This document shows, one piece after another, positions 33,172-41,611 of a stretch of 64,000 nt of DNA. Source of the stretch: Croceibacterium atlanticum (GTDB lineage Bacteria > Pseudomonadota > Alphaproteobacteria > Sphingomonadales > Sphingomonadaceae); the NCBI RefSeq assembly GCF_001008165.2, contig NZ_CP011452.2, positions 2,790,001-2,854,000 on the forward strand, written 5' to 3'. Every line of letters starts with the position of its first letter. Position 1 is the stretch's first letter. The notes under the pieces were generated by a model, which was not told the DNA's origin, ran no database searches, and saw only the letters and a list, made by a program, of their open reading frames with translations. Both the position numbers and the translations under genes were made by a program.

Positions 33172-34902
33172 TTAGATTCCCAACCCCCGTCCGCGCCCTA
33201 ACGACCAGTCCACGCCGCCGTCGCCACGCATGACGCCGGAGATGTGCTTGCCCATCTGCCGGTCGAGCGAGGGGGACCAGGGCACGAGCTGAAATCCGAG
33301 CCCATTGTCGATCATGGCAAAGCGACCCGAGCCAAGGTTCAGACGCTGGCGCACCGTGCCCGTGACGTAATCGCCGGTCTGTGACGGAGTATGCGGCAGG
33401 CCGATTTCCGCCGACAGTTTCTCAGCGGTGGCATCCAGTTCCCGCCGCCGGAGCGTATCGAGCAGATTGCGGGCGAAGATGATCCGTCGCCCCTGCCGCC
33501 GCGCCAGGCCCTCGTCGGCGAGATGCTCCGCCCGTGCTTCCATCGCGACCCGAACCTCCGCCCCGAAACCGCCCCCGAGATCACGTCCATCGCCCGACAG
33601 GTTTCGGCGATCGAGCCAGGTAGCACCGGGCGCGCGGACCTGTGCGTTCAGGTCGAAGTCCGAGCGCACGGCCAGTGCCATCCGCTGTCGGCCTTTGCGA
33701 TCCTCGAAGTGCCTTAGCTCGACGACTGCGCCGGGCCTGCAATCGCCGGTTGCGGCGATGTCGGGAAGCTGGATATGGTGCGTGCGTCCGTCGATGCCGT
33801 CGACGATCGCATAGGCCCTGCCGGTCAGCTCGTCGTGCAACCCACGCTCGACCAGCCTGCCCATTAGAGGCTGCCCAGGTTCGGGTTCAAGCACATAACT
33901 GCCGACGCCCCGGTCGATGCCCCGCTCTGTCATGGCGCGGTGCATCCGCTTGATGATGTCACCACGCGCCTGCAATTCGCGCAGCGCGGTTTCGGCATCG
34001 CCACGCATGGTCCACTGACCGGGCGCCACCTCGCTGGCGAGGCCGAGCCCTTCGAGCTTGCGCAAGCGGCCGATGCGCAGCGCATGATCCGGACCGGGCC
34101 GCGCTCCCCGTTCGGGCGCAGTGTCGATGATGCCGTTGCGGTCGCGCTCTCGTGCCAATCGGTGATCGATATCGGTCCAGCGTTCGGCATCGACTTGCCG
34201 CTCCAACGACTGGCGGATTTCGAGATCGGTGCGCAGGCCGAGTTCCTGCGTGACGATCTCGCGCGCCTGTGCCCGCATTCCCTCGCGGATATAGTCACGC
34301 GAAATCACGAGATCGCGGCCGTCCTCGCCGACGCCGCGAACGATGACATGGACATGGGGGTTGTCGGTGTTCCAGTGCTCGACCCCGCGCCAGTCGAGAC
34401 GGGTGCCGAGATCCCGTTCCATCTGCGTCATCAGTTCCCGCGTGAAAGTCTTGAGGTCGCGCATTTGCCCGGCGTCTTTGGGCGAGACGATAAAGCGGAA
34501 ATGGTGCCGGTCATCCTCGCAGCGCGCGGCAAACTCGCTACGGTCGAATTCGTCACCCTCGGTCCCGAATAGCATGCCACGCTCGCCATCACGGGTGACG
34601 CCGTCGCGTTGCAGGTAATCGAGATGTGCACCAAGCGACGAGCGGCCTCCATGCCGGACCACGCGCGCCTTGATTACGACGTTGCGAGCCCGGCCACCGA
34701 GGCGATGGGCGGCGCGAATGCTCGCCGCACGCCCGCGTCCGAAGGTCGAAAACCCCACACCTGAAGATCGCGCGCGTCCCGCGCCAAGGCCTCCAGCTCG
34801 CTGGGCGGCGGCAAGAGCCTGCGCGATGGCGGGCCGTGCGCGTTGCCCGCGCCGCGTGCGGATGCGGCCTGGCCGGACACGGAAATCGCTGTCGTCGGTC
34901 AT
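33172..34902 (-). CDS. Conjugative relaxase, VirD2-like with DUF3363 region
   Basis: 576 residues from ATG 34902. The N-terminal relaxase domain has VVRHGGRSSLGAHLDYLQRD (possible catalytic Tyr96) and the histidine motif NPHVHVIVRG (H183, H185) with RHHFRFIVSPKD. The C-terminal part matches the DUF3363 region found in relaxases of this ICE family. The enzyme nicks oriT and pilots the strand to TraG. In related elements traG follows soon after; here the CBASS cassette lies between. An inverted repeat 15 bases upstream of the start is a candidate oriT or operator. Confidence 0.88.
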   Translation of the reverse strand: MTDDSDFRVRPGRIRTRRGQRARPAIAQALAAAQRAGGLGAGRARSSGVGFSTFGRGRAASIRAAHRLGGRARNVVIKARVVRHGGRSSLGAHLDYLQRDGVTRDGERGMLFGTEGDEFDRSEFAARCEDDRHHFRFIVSPKDAGQMRDLKTFTRELMTQMERDLGTRLDWRGVEHWNTDNPHVHVIVRGVGEDGRDLVISRDYIREGMRAQAREIVTQELGLRTDLEIRQSLERQVDAERWTDIDHRLARERDRNGIIDTAPERGARPGPDHALRIGRLRKLEGLGLASEVAPGQWTMRGDAETALRELQARGDIIKRMHRAMTERGIDRGVGSYVLEPEPGQPLMGRLVERGLHDELTGRAYAIVDGIDGRTHHIQLPDIAATGDCRPGAVVELRHFEDRKGRQRMALAVRSDFDLNAQVRAPGATWLDRRNLSGDGRDLGGGFGAEVRVAMEARAEHLADEGLARRQGRRIIFARNLLDTLRRRELDATAEKLSAEIGLPHTPSQTGDYVTGTVRQRLNLGSGRFAMIDNGLGFQLVPWSPSLDRQMGKHISGVMRGDGGVDWSLGRGRGLGI

Positions 34903-34916
34903 GTTCGGGCCTGCGA

Positions 34917-34935
34917 TGTGCGGCAAGCCCGCACA
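34917..34935. promoter_or_regulatory. Inverted repeat upstream of the relaxase, oriT candidate
   Basis: Perfect 7-base arms TGTGCGG and CCGCACA with a 5-base centre. A second hairpin, GCCTTG-TAAAA-CAAGGC, lies at 35005-35021. The gap 34903-35168 between transglycosylase and relaxase genes is a usual place for oriT, but no nick-site consensus was recognised. Confidence 0.45.
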
Positions 34936-35168
34936 AACGGCGGAAAGCGGCACATGCTACACATCGCGCCATCGGGCGCGCACCTCGCGGCGGAACGCCG
35001 CAAAGCCTTGTAAAACAAGGCCACGACCGGCTGCAGATGGCTCGGCACATCGCGGCTTTTATCTTGCCGTCTTATTTGGCTTCGTCAATTCAATAGACTT
35101 GTCACTGCTCTGCCGCCCTCCAGCGGGGCGGAGAGCACGCCATTGGGCGCTGTAGGTGGCAACAGCCG

Positions 35169-35861
35169 TCATTGCCCTGAAAGCGATACGAAAAGACCGT
35201 TTGCCGGCCGCTCGACAGCACCGGGTGGCGCGGTCGGCGAAGAATCCGAAGCTTCGTCCGTCACTGCATCCTCCGTATTCGGGATGCCATCTGCCCGTGC
35301 GGGAAACAGGCCCGCGCGGCGCCAGGCAAATGGATCGGGCGGTGGCGCCGCAGCAAGCTTCGCGTAGCCGGAATTACCCGTGACCGCTGTCAGCTTCGTG
35401 AGATAGGCGCGCGTCTCGCGTGGCAGCGGACGACCGCGTGAAAGATACTGTTCATAGCGGCCGGGCCCCGCATTGTAGGCGGCCAGCATGGCAGCGGCGT
35501 TGCCGTAGCGGTCGTGCATCTCGCGCAGATAGGCTGCGCCCGCCATGATGTTGTCGCGCGGATCGAACGGGTCCGATCCGAGACGATAACGCGCGCGCAG
35601 GTTGGCCCAGGTTGCGGGCATGATCTGCATCAGGCCCATCGCTCCGGCGGACGAAACAGCGCGCCTCTCACCGTTGCTTTCGATGCGCATGACTGCCCAT
35701 ATCCAGTCCTGGGGAATGCCGAACCGCCGCGCTGCATCGGCCACATGCACTGCGTAGGGATGGACTCCGGGAGTGCCGTGTGCAGGTTCTGCCGTAGCCG
35801 AAGGCAAGCCGACCATCTGCAAAGCGATTGCCAAAGTGGTGGCAAATGGCCTGCGTTTCAT
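35169..35861 (-). CDS. Lytic transglycosylase (VirB1-like)
   Basis: 230 residues with a signal peptide (ending near PSATAEP) and an SLT domain: catalytic E61 in AVMRIESNGE, SSAGAMGLMQIMPATWANL and MLAAYNAGPGRYEQYL. The enzyme cuts peptidoglycan so that the secretion channel can cross the wall. The C-terminal 60 residues are low complexity. It overlaps the upstream peptidase gene by four bases. Confidence 0.93.
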   Translation of the reverse strand: MKRRPFATTLAIALQMVGLPSATAEPAHGTPGVHPYAVHVADAARRFGIPQDWIWAVMRIESNGERRAVSSAGAMGLMQIMPATWANLRARYRLGSDPFDPRDNIMAGAAYLREMHDRYGNAAAMLAAYNAGPGRYEQYLSRGRPLPRETRAYLTKLTAVTGNSGYAKLAAAPPPDPFAWRRAGLFPARADGIPNTEDAVTDEASDSSPTAPPGAVERPANGLFVSLSGQ

Positions 35862-36415
35862 GGCGCGATTCCCCGCCAGATCAGCGGTCCGTCCGCCGTG
35901 TCGCGGGTAAGCATCGGCGTCGCGCGGCCCAGCAGTGTCGTGGCCGAAAGCGGTCCGAAATAGCGGCCGTCCAGGCTGTCAGGCACGGAGGGGTTCATGA
36001 ACAGAAATTCGCCCGACCGGAGGTTGTGACACCCCTGCCAGACCGGCAGCGGGCGGCCTTGGCTGTCGCGATCCAGCGCAACGGCAACGGGCCGGCGATC
36101 GACACTGACCATGTTGCCGATGCGGCAAACACGCTGCCCCGCTTTTGCCTCGACATGTTTCAGAAGCGGCACGCCTTCCGGGAGATAGCCGCGCTCGGCT
36201 ATCCAGCGTGCCCATGGCCGCGGCGGGGTAACAGCTACCAATGCACCGGACGGCGGATCGTCGTCGGCGTGTATCCGGTAGAAACCGATCGGTGCGCTCG
36301 CGCTGGCGTTCCAGAGGACGCGCGGACGCGGATCGGCAAGCGCCACCGTGACGAACAAGACGATAAACGCCTGCGCGGTAACGACCGTGGCGATGACATA
36401 GCCGAAGCGGGTCAT
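35858..36415 (-). CDS. traF: S26-family signal peptidase (TraF-like)
   Basis: 185 residues from ATG 36415, overlapping the DUF2840 stop. An N-terminal membrane helix (FGYVIATVVTAQAFIVLFVT) precedes the catalytic Ser40 in SAPIGFY and Lys86 in LLKHVEAKAG. TraF-type peptidases of conjugation systems process and cyclise the TrbC pilin, so this gene should act on the trbC product at 21540. A longer frame to 36514 overlaps DUF2840 and is not favoured. Confidence 0.9.
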   Translation of the reverse strand: MTRFGYVIATVVTAQAFIVLFVTVALADPRPRVLWNASASAPIGFYRIHADDDPPSGALVAVTPPRPWARWIAERGYLPEGVPLLKHVEAKAGQRVCRIGNMVSVDRRPVAVALDRDSQGRPLPVWQGCHNLRSGEFLFMNPSVPDSLDGRYFGPLSATTLLGRATPMLTRDTADGPLIWRGIAP

Positions 36416-36930
36416 CCCTCGATCTCCCGCCGCTTGAGCCAGGCAAGGTGACGTTCCATCGTATAGGGCCGCGGGCTTTGCCCGGCGGCGATACGGTTGT
36501 GAACATGGCGCCAATGATCTGGTGCGGCTTCGCAGGGATCGACACCGGCGGCCTCCACACTGTCGATCGCGGACAACACCTGATTGACCTTCGGCCAGCC
36601 CTCGATGTGAAGCAGAATCTCTCCTCCGGGCCGCACGAACGGCAAGGTCGTGTAGGCTTCGCCGTGCGCGACGGCGCGCAGCACATCGATGCGCGAACTG
36701 ATCGTTCCATAGTCGTTCGCCATCCAGCGGACGAAGGCGAAGATCGCGCCGGGTTGGAAGCCGACGACGCGGGTCTTGCGCGTGACAATGCGGTCCTGCG
36801 CAATTCGGCCGAAGCGTATCCAGTGCTCGAACTTCTTCTCGATCCAGGTCAGTTCGACTTCGGTCAGCTGCTTGCGTGCCGAGCCCAATGCGCGGCCTCC
36901 GCGCGCACCGCCCGGTGCGTCGTTATTCAT
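36412..36930 (-). CDS. DUF2840 family protein
   Basis: 172 residues, soluble, beginning MNNDAPGGARGGRALGSARK. The core TEVELTWIEKKFEHWIRFGR and FAFVRWMANDYGTISSRIDV is the DUF2840 pattern. The gene always lies in front of the traF-transglycosylase-relaxase group in these ICEs. Function unknown. Iteron-like repeats lie upstream. Confidence 0.85.
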   Translation of the reverse strand: MNNDAPGGARGGRALGSARKQLTEVELTWIEKKFEHWIRFGRIAQDRIVTRKTRVVGFQPGAIFAFVRWMANDYGTISSRIDVLRAVAHGEAYTTLPFVRPGGEILLHIEGWPKVNQVLSAIDSVEAAGVDPCEAAPDHWRHVHNRIAAGQSPRPYTMERHLAWLKRREIEG

Positions 36931-37101
36931 TGCCGATCTCCTTTGAGCCGCCGTCGAGCAGTCGCCTTGCCGGCGAAGCGGCGCGCGATCTGTCCACAGC
37001 GGCGAGCTGCGTTAGCAAGAATCCGAAGGATTCGATTCTATTAGCACTGTTAGAAGGGGTGCGATTCTGCGAGGATTTCTGCGGCCTCGCGGGCCACTCG
37101 T

Positions 37102-37164
37102 GTTCCCGATAGTCCGAGGATCGCGTTCCTGATGGTCCGAGTCCGGGCGTTCCCGATAGTCCGA
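37102..37164. repeat. Three iteron-like direct repeats between repA and DUF2840
   Basis: GTTCCCGATAGTCCGA at 37102-37117, GTTCCTGATGGTCCGA at 37125-37140 (two changes) and GTTCCCGATAGTCCGA at 37149-37164, spaced 23 and 24 bases. This is just over two helical turns, so bound proteins would lie on one face. The repeats sit directly beyond the repA stop and before the transfer genes. They are candidate RepA-binding sites, for replication or for control of the DUF2840 operon. Confidence 0.75.
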
Positions 37165-37167
37165 ACC

Positions 37168-38061
37168 TCATGACCGGTTATCCACAGCGTCGATGCCCAT
37201 TCGGCGCATGGCGGCGTCGAGTGGATGCTCCGGGATGGGCGCGAAGTTCAGCCGATCACGGCCAAGTGCCTTTTCGAGCTTGAGGACGTAACCGGGTAGA
37301 GGCTGGCGGGCGACGATCGCGCGCAACTCGAAAGCGAAGCGGCGCAGCGGCGAAAGCACGCCGGACTTCATGTGAAGGTGGGGAATGTCGAAGCTCCAAC
37401 CGCCTTCCTGCCTCCCGCCATGCTTGCGCACGATGCGGTAAAGCCAGCGCTCCAGTCCGCCAGTCAAATCGAAATAGGCCCGGTCTATCGTCAGCACGAG
37501 CGCGCGGTCGAGCACACCAGCATAGAACCAGTCCGGCAGGATCAACTCGATCCCGAGCGCCCGGCCCTGGCCGTCCGCTAGTTCACGCCATTCGTTGATC
37601 CACGAGAAGCGATGACGGCGACGCTGATGCTCCTGCCGGATCGACGTTGCTACAGTGGTGGATTGCAGCCGGTCGAGCGCAGCCTTGAGCCGTTCGTAGC
37701 TTGCCTTGCCGGTGCCGCGCCGGGTGAACGCCAATATCTCGTGCGGCGTCGTTATCATGAGACGCGAAGTGGGCCGGCCGGCATCGCGCGCCTCGATGAG
37801 CTGGCTTGCCGCCCAGATCAGCACGTCGGCATCCCAAATGGTCGCCATGCCATGTTCTGGCACGGCCTCGACCGATATGCGGGTCTTGCCCATACTGAAA
37901 TCGATCGGCGCTATGCGCCTGCTCTTGGCCAGACTGAAAAATGGCCAGGCCATCAGATCCTGCGCATCGCGCGGCGTGAGATTGCCGGGAACCGAACGGA
38001 ACAGTTCCAGCTGCGTCCGTTCGGCGCCGGAGCGGGTGGAAGGAGACTGTGCAACGCCCAT
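37168..38061 (-). CDS. repA: Replication initiator protein A (RPA family)
   Basis: 297 residues from ATG 38061, six bases after the alpA stop; a GTG at 38082 is an alternative. Motifs ELFRSVPGNLTPRDAQDLMA, WDADVLIWAASQLIEARDAG and YFDLTGGLERWLYRIVRKHG are typical of plasmid-type RepA initiators found in many ICEs of this class. It may replicate the excised circle or regulate transfer. The ParA gene usually found between repA and DUF2840 is not present here. Confidence 0.88.
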   Translation of the reverse strand: MGVAQSPSTRSGAERTQLELFRSVPGNLTPRDAQDLMAWPFFSLAKSRRIAPIDFSMGKTRISVEAVPEHGMATIWDADVLIWAASQLIEARDAGRPTSRLMITTPHEILAFTRRGTGKASYERLKAALDRLQSTTVATSIRQEHQRRRHRFSWINEWRELADGQGRALGIELILPDWFYAGVLDRALVLTIDRAYFDLTGGLERWLYRIVRKHGGRQEGGWSFDIPHLHMKSGVLSPLRRFAFELRAIVARQPLPGYVLKLEKALGRDRLNFAPIPEHPLDAAMRRMGIDAVDNRS

Positions 38062-38066
38062 GGGTC

Positions 38067-38333
38067 TCAGCGTCGCACGCAACCAGTGGGGAGGCGCTTG
38101 GCTGGGTGGACAACGCCATTGCCAGGATCGGAGGTCGAACGGCGCAATCCCTGTTCAGCCCATGCTTCGAGATCGTCTACTCGATACACAATCCGCCCAC
38201 CCAGCTTGTGGTAGGCAGGTCCGGTGCCGAAACAGCGGTGCTTCTCAAGCGTGCGGGGCGACAGACCCAGGTGAACAGCTGCGTCCGGGGTGCGCAAGTA
38301 ACGCGGGCGTATTGGGGCTGGAACGGCGTCCAT
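38067..38333 (-). CDS. AlpA/MerR-type helix-turn-helix protein (excisionase-like)
   Basis: 88 residues. RYLRTPDAAVHLGLSPRTLE, KHRCFGTGPAYHKLGG and RIVYRVDDLEAWAEQ form the small winged helix of AlpA/excisionase proteins. AGCGGAGAT precedes the ATG. The gene lies directly upstream of repA. Such proteins control excision or the rep operon. Confidence 0.88.
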   Translation of the reverse strand: MDAVPAPIRPRYLRTPDAAVHLGLSPRTLEKHRCFGTGPAYHKLGGRIVYRVDDLEAWAEQGLRRSTSDPGNGVVHPAKRLPTGCVRR

Positions 38334-38505
38334 AAGAAATCTCCGCTAGGTGCTGAGGGCGGCGGCCAACTGCCGCCCCTCGCGGAGTGGAATGGCGCAT
38401 CGGTGAGGTCGGGTGGGAGTGACAAGCTTGCAGGCCGAGCATCCGTCACCTCTTGGCGCCGCTGTGAGGCTGTCCCGTTCAAAAAGATGAGGGGCGACCC
38501 CGGCC

Positions 38506-39304
38506 TCAACTGAGGCGGCAATGGGGCGGAATGTGGGAAAGGATTTGCCTGTAGCCGGTCGACGCCAATCTTCTTGCTTCCGCCATAAGGCGCAGCGTGT
38601 GGCGTCTCTCGCTCGAACCTTTCCATGTGGCGCCCTTCAACGGCCGCATTTTCGGAAAGATCTGGGAAAAGGCGATCTCGTGGGTGCTGGCTCCTGCCAG
38701 CCGCGCATCCAGGATGGTCAGCAGCCTTGCCAACCGCTGACGCTGGTATGCGGTGGGAGCAATCAGAGGGTTGGTGGCACGGCGCTTTCGGCCCCACAAG
38801 GCAACTAGAAAGTCTCGCATTGCTTCGGTCCGAAGGAGCACGAAGCCGTCGTCGGGCAAGACGAAGATAGCAGCGTCTGATTGACTGTTGCGCTGAACCC
38901 AGAGTCGAAATCGTGCCGAACCAATCTGTAAGATGGAATGTTCCCCATCCGTACAGCTGCAATTGTGGGTCCTGACCTTACTCCAGGGTGGCTTTCCAAG
39001 AATCAGGCTGGTGCGTCTTTGGCAGATGATTGTCGTGCCGAGCACGCCTGGAGACCAGTGCGCGGGTTCCATAATTGGAGATTTTTCCGGATCGCAGGGG
39101 AAAACTAAGGCCCCACCGTCGAGCCAGACCCTCCCTCTCTTTCACGGCAAGTTCGGGGGCTAATGCAACGCGTTGCTCGGTTCTGGAAAAGTCCCGGCGG
39201 TAATCCGGGTTTCGTCGCAAAAATTCCTGCGCGAAATCAGCGTCATCGTGGTTCTCATATCGACCGTTCGTGTCGGGCGATTGCCATGATGTATTACCAG
39301 ACAT
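38506..39304 (-). pseudogene. DUF2285-domain regulator split by a frameshift
   Basis: Two minus-strand frames together make one typical protein. The first (from 39304) gives NPDYRRDF and RRWGLSFP of the N-terminal DUF6499-type domain. The second gives EPAHWSPGVLGTTII, then the DUF2285 domain (LRLMAEARRLASTGYRQILS). The join is at the run GGGG-AAAA (39097-39104 on the plus strand). Dropping one base there gives RWGLSFPCDPEKSPIMEPAH, a seamless match to the family. So this is a one-base insertion, a sequencing error in a homopolymer, or a programmed frameshift. These proteins are regulators in ICEs. Confidence 0.8.
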
Positions 39305-39464
39305 CCTCGGTCTCCCAACCTAAGGGGCACAGGGCCGGGATGCAGGCTCCGACTTCGCCAGAACGACAGCAAGTCACCAATTTTTCAGTACATTAGCCGC
39401 AAGCGAGGATACCGAAATCGGGGTAGAGTCACTTGAGAGGTCATCAATCGATCTCTGTGAACGC

Positions 39465-39722
39465 CTATCGTTGGGTGGCCAGTTGCCGATAGCCGGCACG
39501 GGCCATCCAGCGCGCACGCGCGAGATGAGTCTCGTAAACCGTTTTGGCCCGCTCAGGCTCAGCGTGCGCATCGATATGAAAGATGATGGCGGCAACCTCC
39601 CGCCAATCTGCGCCTTCCGCAACGGCGTCGAGCAAGCGGAGATAAGTCACGAAGTTCCGCTCGTCATAATCAGTGATGGTGTCAGCCTGAGGAGGAGTAA
39701 CCTCAAATCCAGTCGAGATCAT
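39465..39722 (-). CDS. Short DUF2285-domain protein
   Basis: 85 residues: YDERNFVTYLRLLDAVAEGA, DWREVAAIIFHIDAHAEPER and ARARWMARAGYRQLA are the DUF2285 helical domain alone. Such short versions often accompany the long DUF2285 regulator in these ICEs. Function unknown, probably DNA binding. Confidence 0.85.
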   Translation of the reverse strand: MISTGFEVTPPQADTITDYDERNFVTYLRLLDAVAEGADWREVAAIIFHIDAHAEPERAKTVYETHLARARWMARAGYRQLATQR

Positions 39723-39941
39723 TTACGTTCTACCCGGCTTGCGGCAGCGGCCCGTCAAGAATGCTCTATCATCATTTGCTTGCAACGCGGTGACGAACCT
39801 CAGTGCCGGGAGAGGACAACAGATATCCGCCTACGAGCATAAGGGCGGCTTCCTTATCGATGCGATATTGCCATGAAAATATAGCAGCTTGGCGAGCAAG
39901 CACCGATTTGACGAGTATACTCCGTGGTTAAATACTCTGCA

Positions 39942-39962
39942 ATGCCACTTTGTCAGTGGCAT
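39942..39962. promoter_or_regulatory. Inverted repeat overlapping the XRE start codon
   Basis: Perfect arms ATGCCAC and GTGGCAT with 7 bases between. The right arm covers the AT of the ATG at 39961. No clear ribosome-binding site precedes that ATG. An autoregulatory operator at the start of a short or leaderless message would explain this. Confidence 0.55.
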
Positions 39963-40188
39963 GAGCTTGCGTGAGACATTTGCGCTGAATCTCCGGCAGA
40001 CCCGGGAAGCTGTGGGACTTTCTCAAGAGGAATTGGCTCACCGTGCCCAAATCGACCGCACTTATGTCAGCAGTCTTGAACGCTGCCAGTACGCTGCGAC
40101 TCTGGATGTAATCGAAAGGCTGGCCAGGGCATTGAATGCCGACCCGGCCTCGTTGCTGCAAAAGCCGGTCGATCTTCATCAAAGCTAG
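39961..40188 (+). CDS. XRE-family transcriptional regulator
   Basis: 75 residues from ATG 39961: an almost bare helix-turn-helix domain, FALNLRQTREAVGLSQEELA then HRAQIDRTYVSSLERCQYAA. A start at 39889 would add 24 residues without any domain sense. This single-domain regulator is a standard ICE gene thought to control the DUF2285 genes and transfer. It is the only plus-strand gene between 33.2 and 46.6 kb. Confidence 0.85.
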   Translation: MSLRETFALNLRQTREAVGLSQEELAHRAQIDRTYVSSLERCQYAATLDVIERLARALNADPASLLQKPVDLHQS

Positions 40189-40222
40189 GACCGCCAAGCT
40201 TTGATATGCTGGATCCGCGCGA

Positions 40223-40462
40223 TCATCCACGCTCCGGAAACAACGGCAAGGTTCCAGCGCCAACCTCGTTGGACCGCGCCTCGCGTGTCAATTCGTAGGG
40301 GCGAAGGGCAGCGACGACGCGCGCAGTCAGGGTTTCGATGGCCACTTGCCGATTGAGCTTTCGCGTCGCTGTCATCACATCGCGTAGTGCATATCCGGGC
40401 GCAGTCGTCAGCGCGATTGCTATGACGTCGCGCAATTCATCGTTGTCGGGCCGAATCATCAT
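40223..40462 (-). CDS. Hypothetical protein
   Basis: 79 residues beginning MMIRPDNDELRDVIAIALTT. Probably a small helical protein. The TATRKLNRQVAIETLTARVV part could be a winged-helix fragment. I recognise no named family. Similar small genes stand beside the XRE regulator in sphingomonad ICEs, which supports a real gene. Confidence 0.55.
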   Translation of the reverse strand: MMIRPDNDELRDVIAIALTTAPGYALRDVMTATRKLNRQVAIETLTARVVAALRPYELTREARSNEVGAGTLPLFPERG

Positions 40463-40614
40463 GCACCCATGAGAACATAAATAGAACGGATTGGCAATCG
40501 CTTCTCCTCATGGCTCGGAGCGGCAACGTCAATCTCTAGCGGATGACCGAGGAGCATGACGACTTGGCTCGCTTGCCGCTGATGACAACAAGTGTCGCCG
40601 GAAAATGGAAAGAA

Positions 40615-40640
40615 CCCCGCCCGGCATGTGCCGGGCGGGG
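40615..40640 (-). terminator. Rho-independent terminator after the DUF736 gene
   Basis: Arms of 12 bases, CCCCGCCCGGCA and TGCCGGGCGGGG, separated by 2 bases (effectively a 4-base loop). In the minus direction it is followed by TTCTTTCC. It lies 15 bases beyond the DUF736 stop. Confidence 0.8.
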
Positions 40641-40654
40641 AGCCCCTACGGGGG

Positions 40655-40978
40655 TTATTCGCCGTTCGTTTTCCGGCTGCGGGTCCAGATCAGGCTGAAG
40701 TTCTCGCCATCATCATCGGCGAAAAGGTTCGCGTAGATCGGAGCGACGAAACTCGGATCGTCCAGCTTAACCGAAAGGTAGTCGCGACCTTCCTGGCTCT
40801 GCTTGCTCCACGCGGCACCGATTTCGGCGCGGCCGACAAAGACTCGGTGCGAGGGCGCGTTTTCGCTTGCCTGTTCGCTTTCTTCGACGATGCGCACATT
40901 CTTCTGCTGCACGCTCATGGTGACGATTTCGCCCTTGTAACCGTTGGACGTCTTGGTGAAGTTGCCGATGTTGGCCAT
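40655..40978 (-). CDS. DUF736 family protein
   Basis: 107 residues from ATG 40978, with AAGGAAC eight bases upstream. MANIGNFTKTSNGYKGEIVT at the start and RVFVGRAEIGAAWSKQSQEG with DYLSVKLDDPSF are the DUF736 signature. The gene is a hallmark of alphaproteobacterial ICEs and plasmids. It is often highly expressed, and its role is unknown. A strong terminator follows it. Confidence 0.92.
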   Translation of the reverse strand: MANIGNFTKTSNGYKGEIVTMSVQQKNVRIVEESEQASENAPSHRVFVGRAEIGAAWSKQSQEGRDYLSVKLDDPSFVAPIYANLFADDDGENFSLIWTRSRKTNGE

Positions 40979-41611
40979 GATGAAGTTCCTTTGCTGTTGC
41001 TCGAGCCTGCGCCCATCGCAGCCTCGATGGCTGGGCAAAGGCGGATGGGCGCGGCCGGCGCATCCCGTCAGGGACCGCAGCGAAGCGGAGGAGGGCAGCG
41101 GAGCGGGGCTATTTTGTTTCGCGATGCAAAGAGCGCGCGAGCGCTCGGCGGAAAATAGCCCCGCGCTGCGCCTTTGCGCCCGAGGCCGCGCAAGGGCGAA
41201 GCCCGGCAGACGCCAGACACGCCATGAACGAGGCAGCCGGTGGAGCAGGCGCTACAGCAATGGAAGAGGGACGAAGGCCAGCCTGACTTCGCGAGGCCGA
41301 ACGAATGTGGGGGCTATTGGTTAAGCGTGACCGCAAGGGAGGCTGAATGCCATCCGTTGGAGCCGAGCAGCACAGAAAAAGGTGGTCTCGCGGGCTTCTT
41401 GGGACCGTGGCGAGCGATGCCATGGAGGCGACAAGTTGGAACGGTCGTGCACCATCTTGGCGCTGGCGCCGCGATCTTAGATCCCGGTCGGCCTGTGGCT
41501 CTGCTCCGCCATGATGCGAAATTCGACCGGACCCGTGTCCAAGGCAAAACTGAACGGAGGACAAGGCGGGAAGCGGGATCGTCCCGCTTCCCGCTCCACG
41601 ACCAAAACCAT
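40979..41611. other. 633-base gap with a strong nested inverted repeat
   Basis: The gap between parB and DUF736 has no convincing gene. It holds arms GCGGGGCTATTTT (41103-41115) and AAAATAGCCCCGC (41152-41164), with an inner hairpin GAGCGC-GCGA-GCGCTC (41131-41146). It lies 125 bases upstream of DUF736 and could be a terminator-like or regulatory RNA structure. The rest looks like leader or degraded DNA. Confidence 0.6.
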
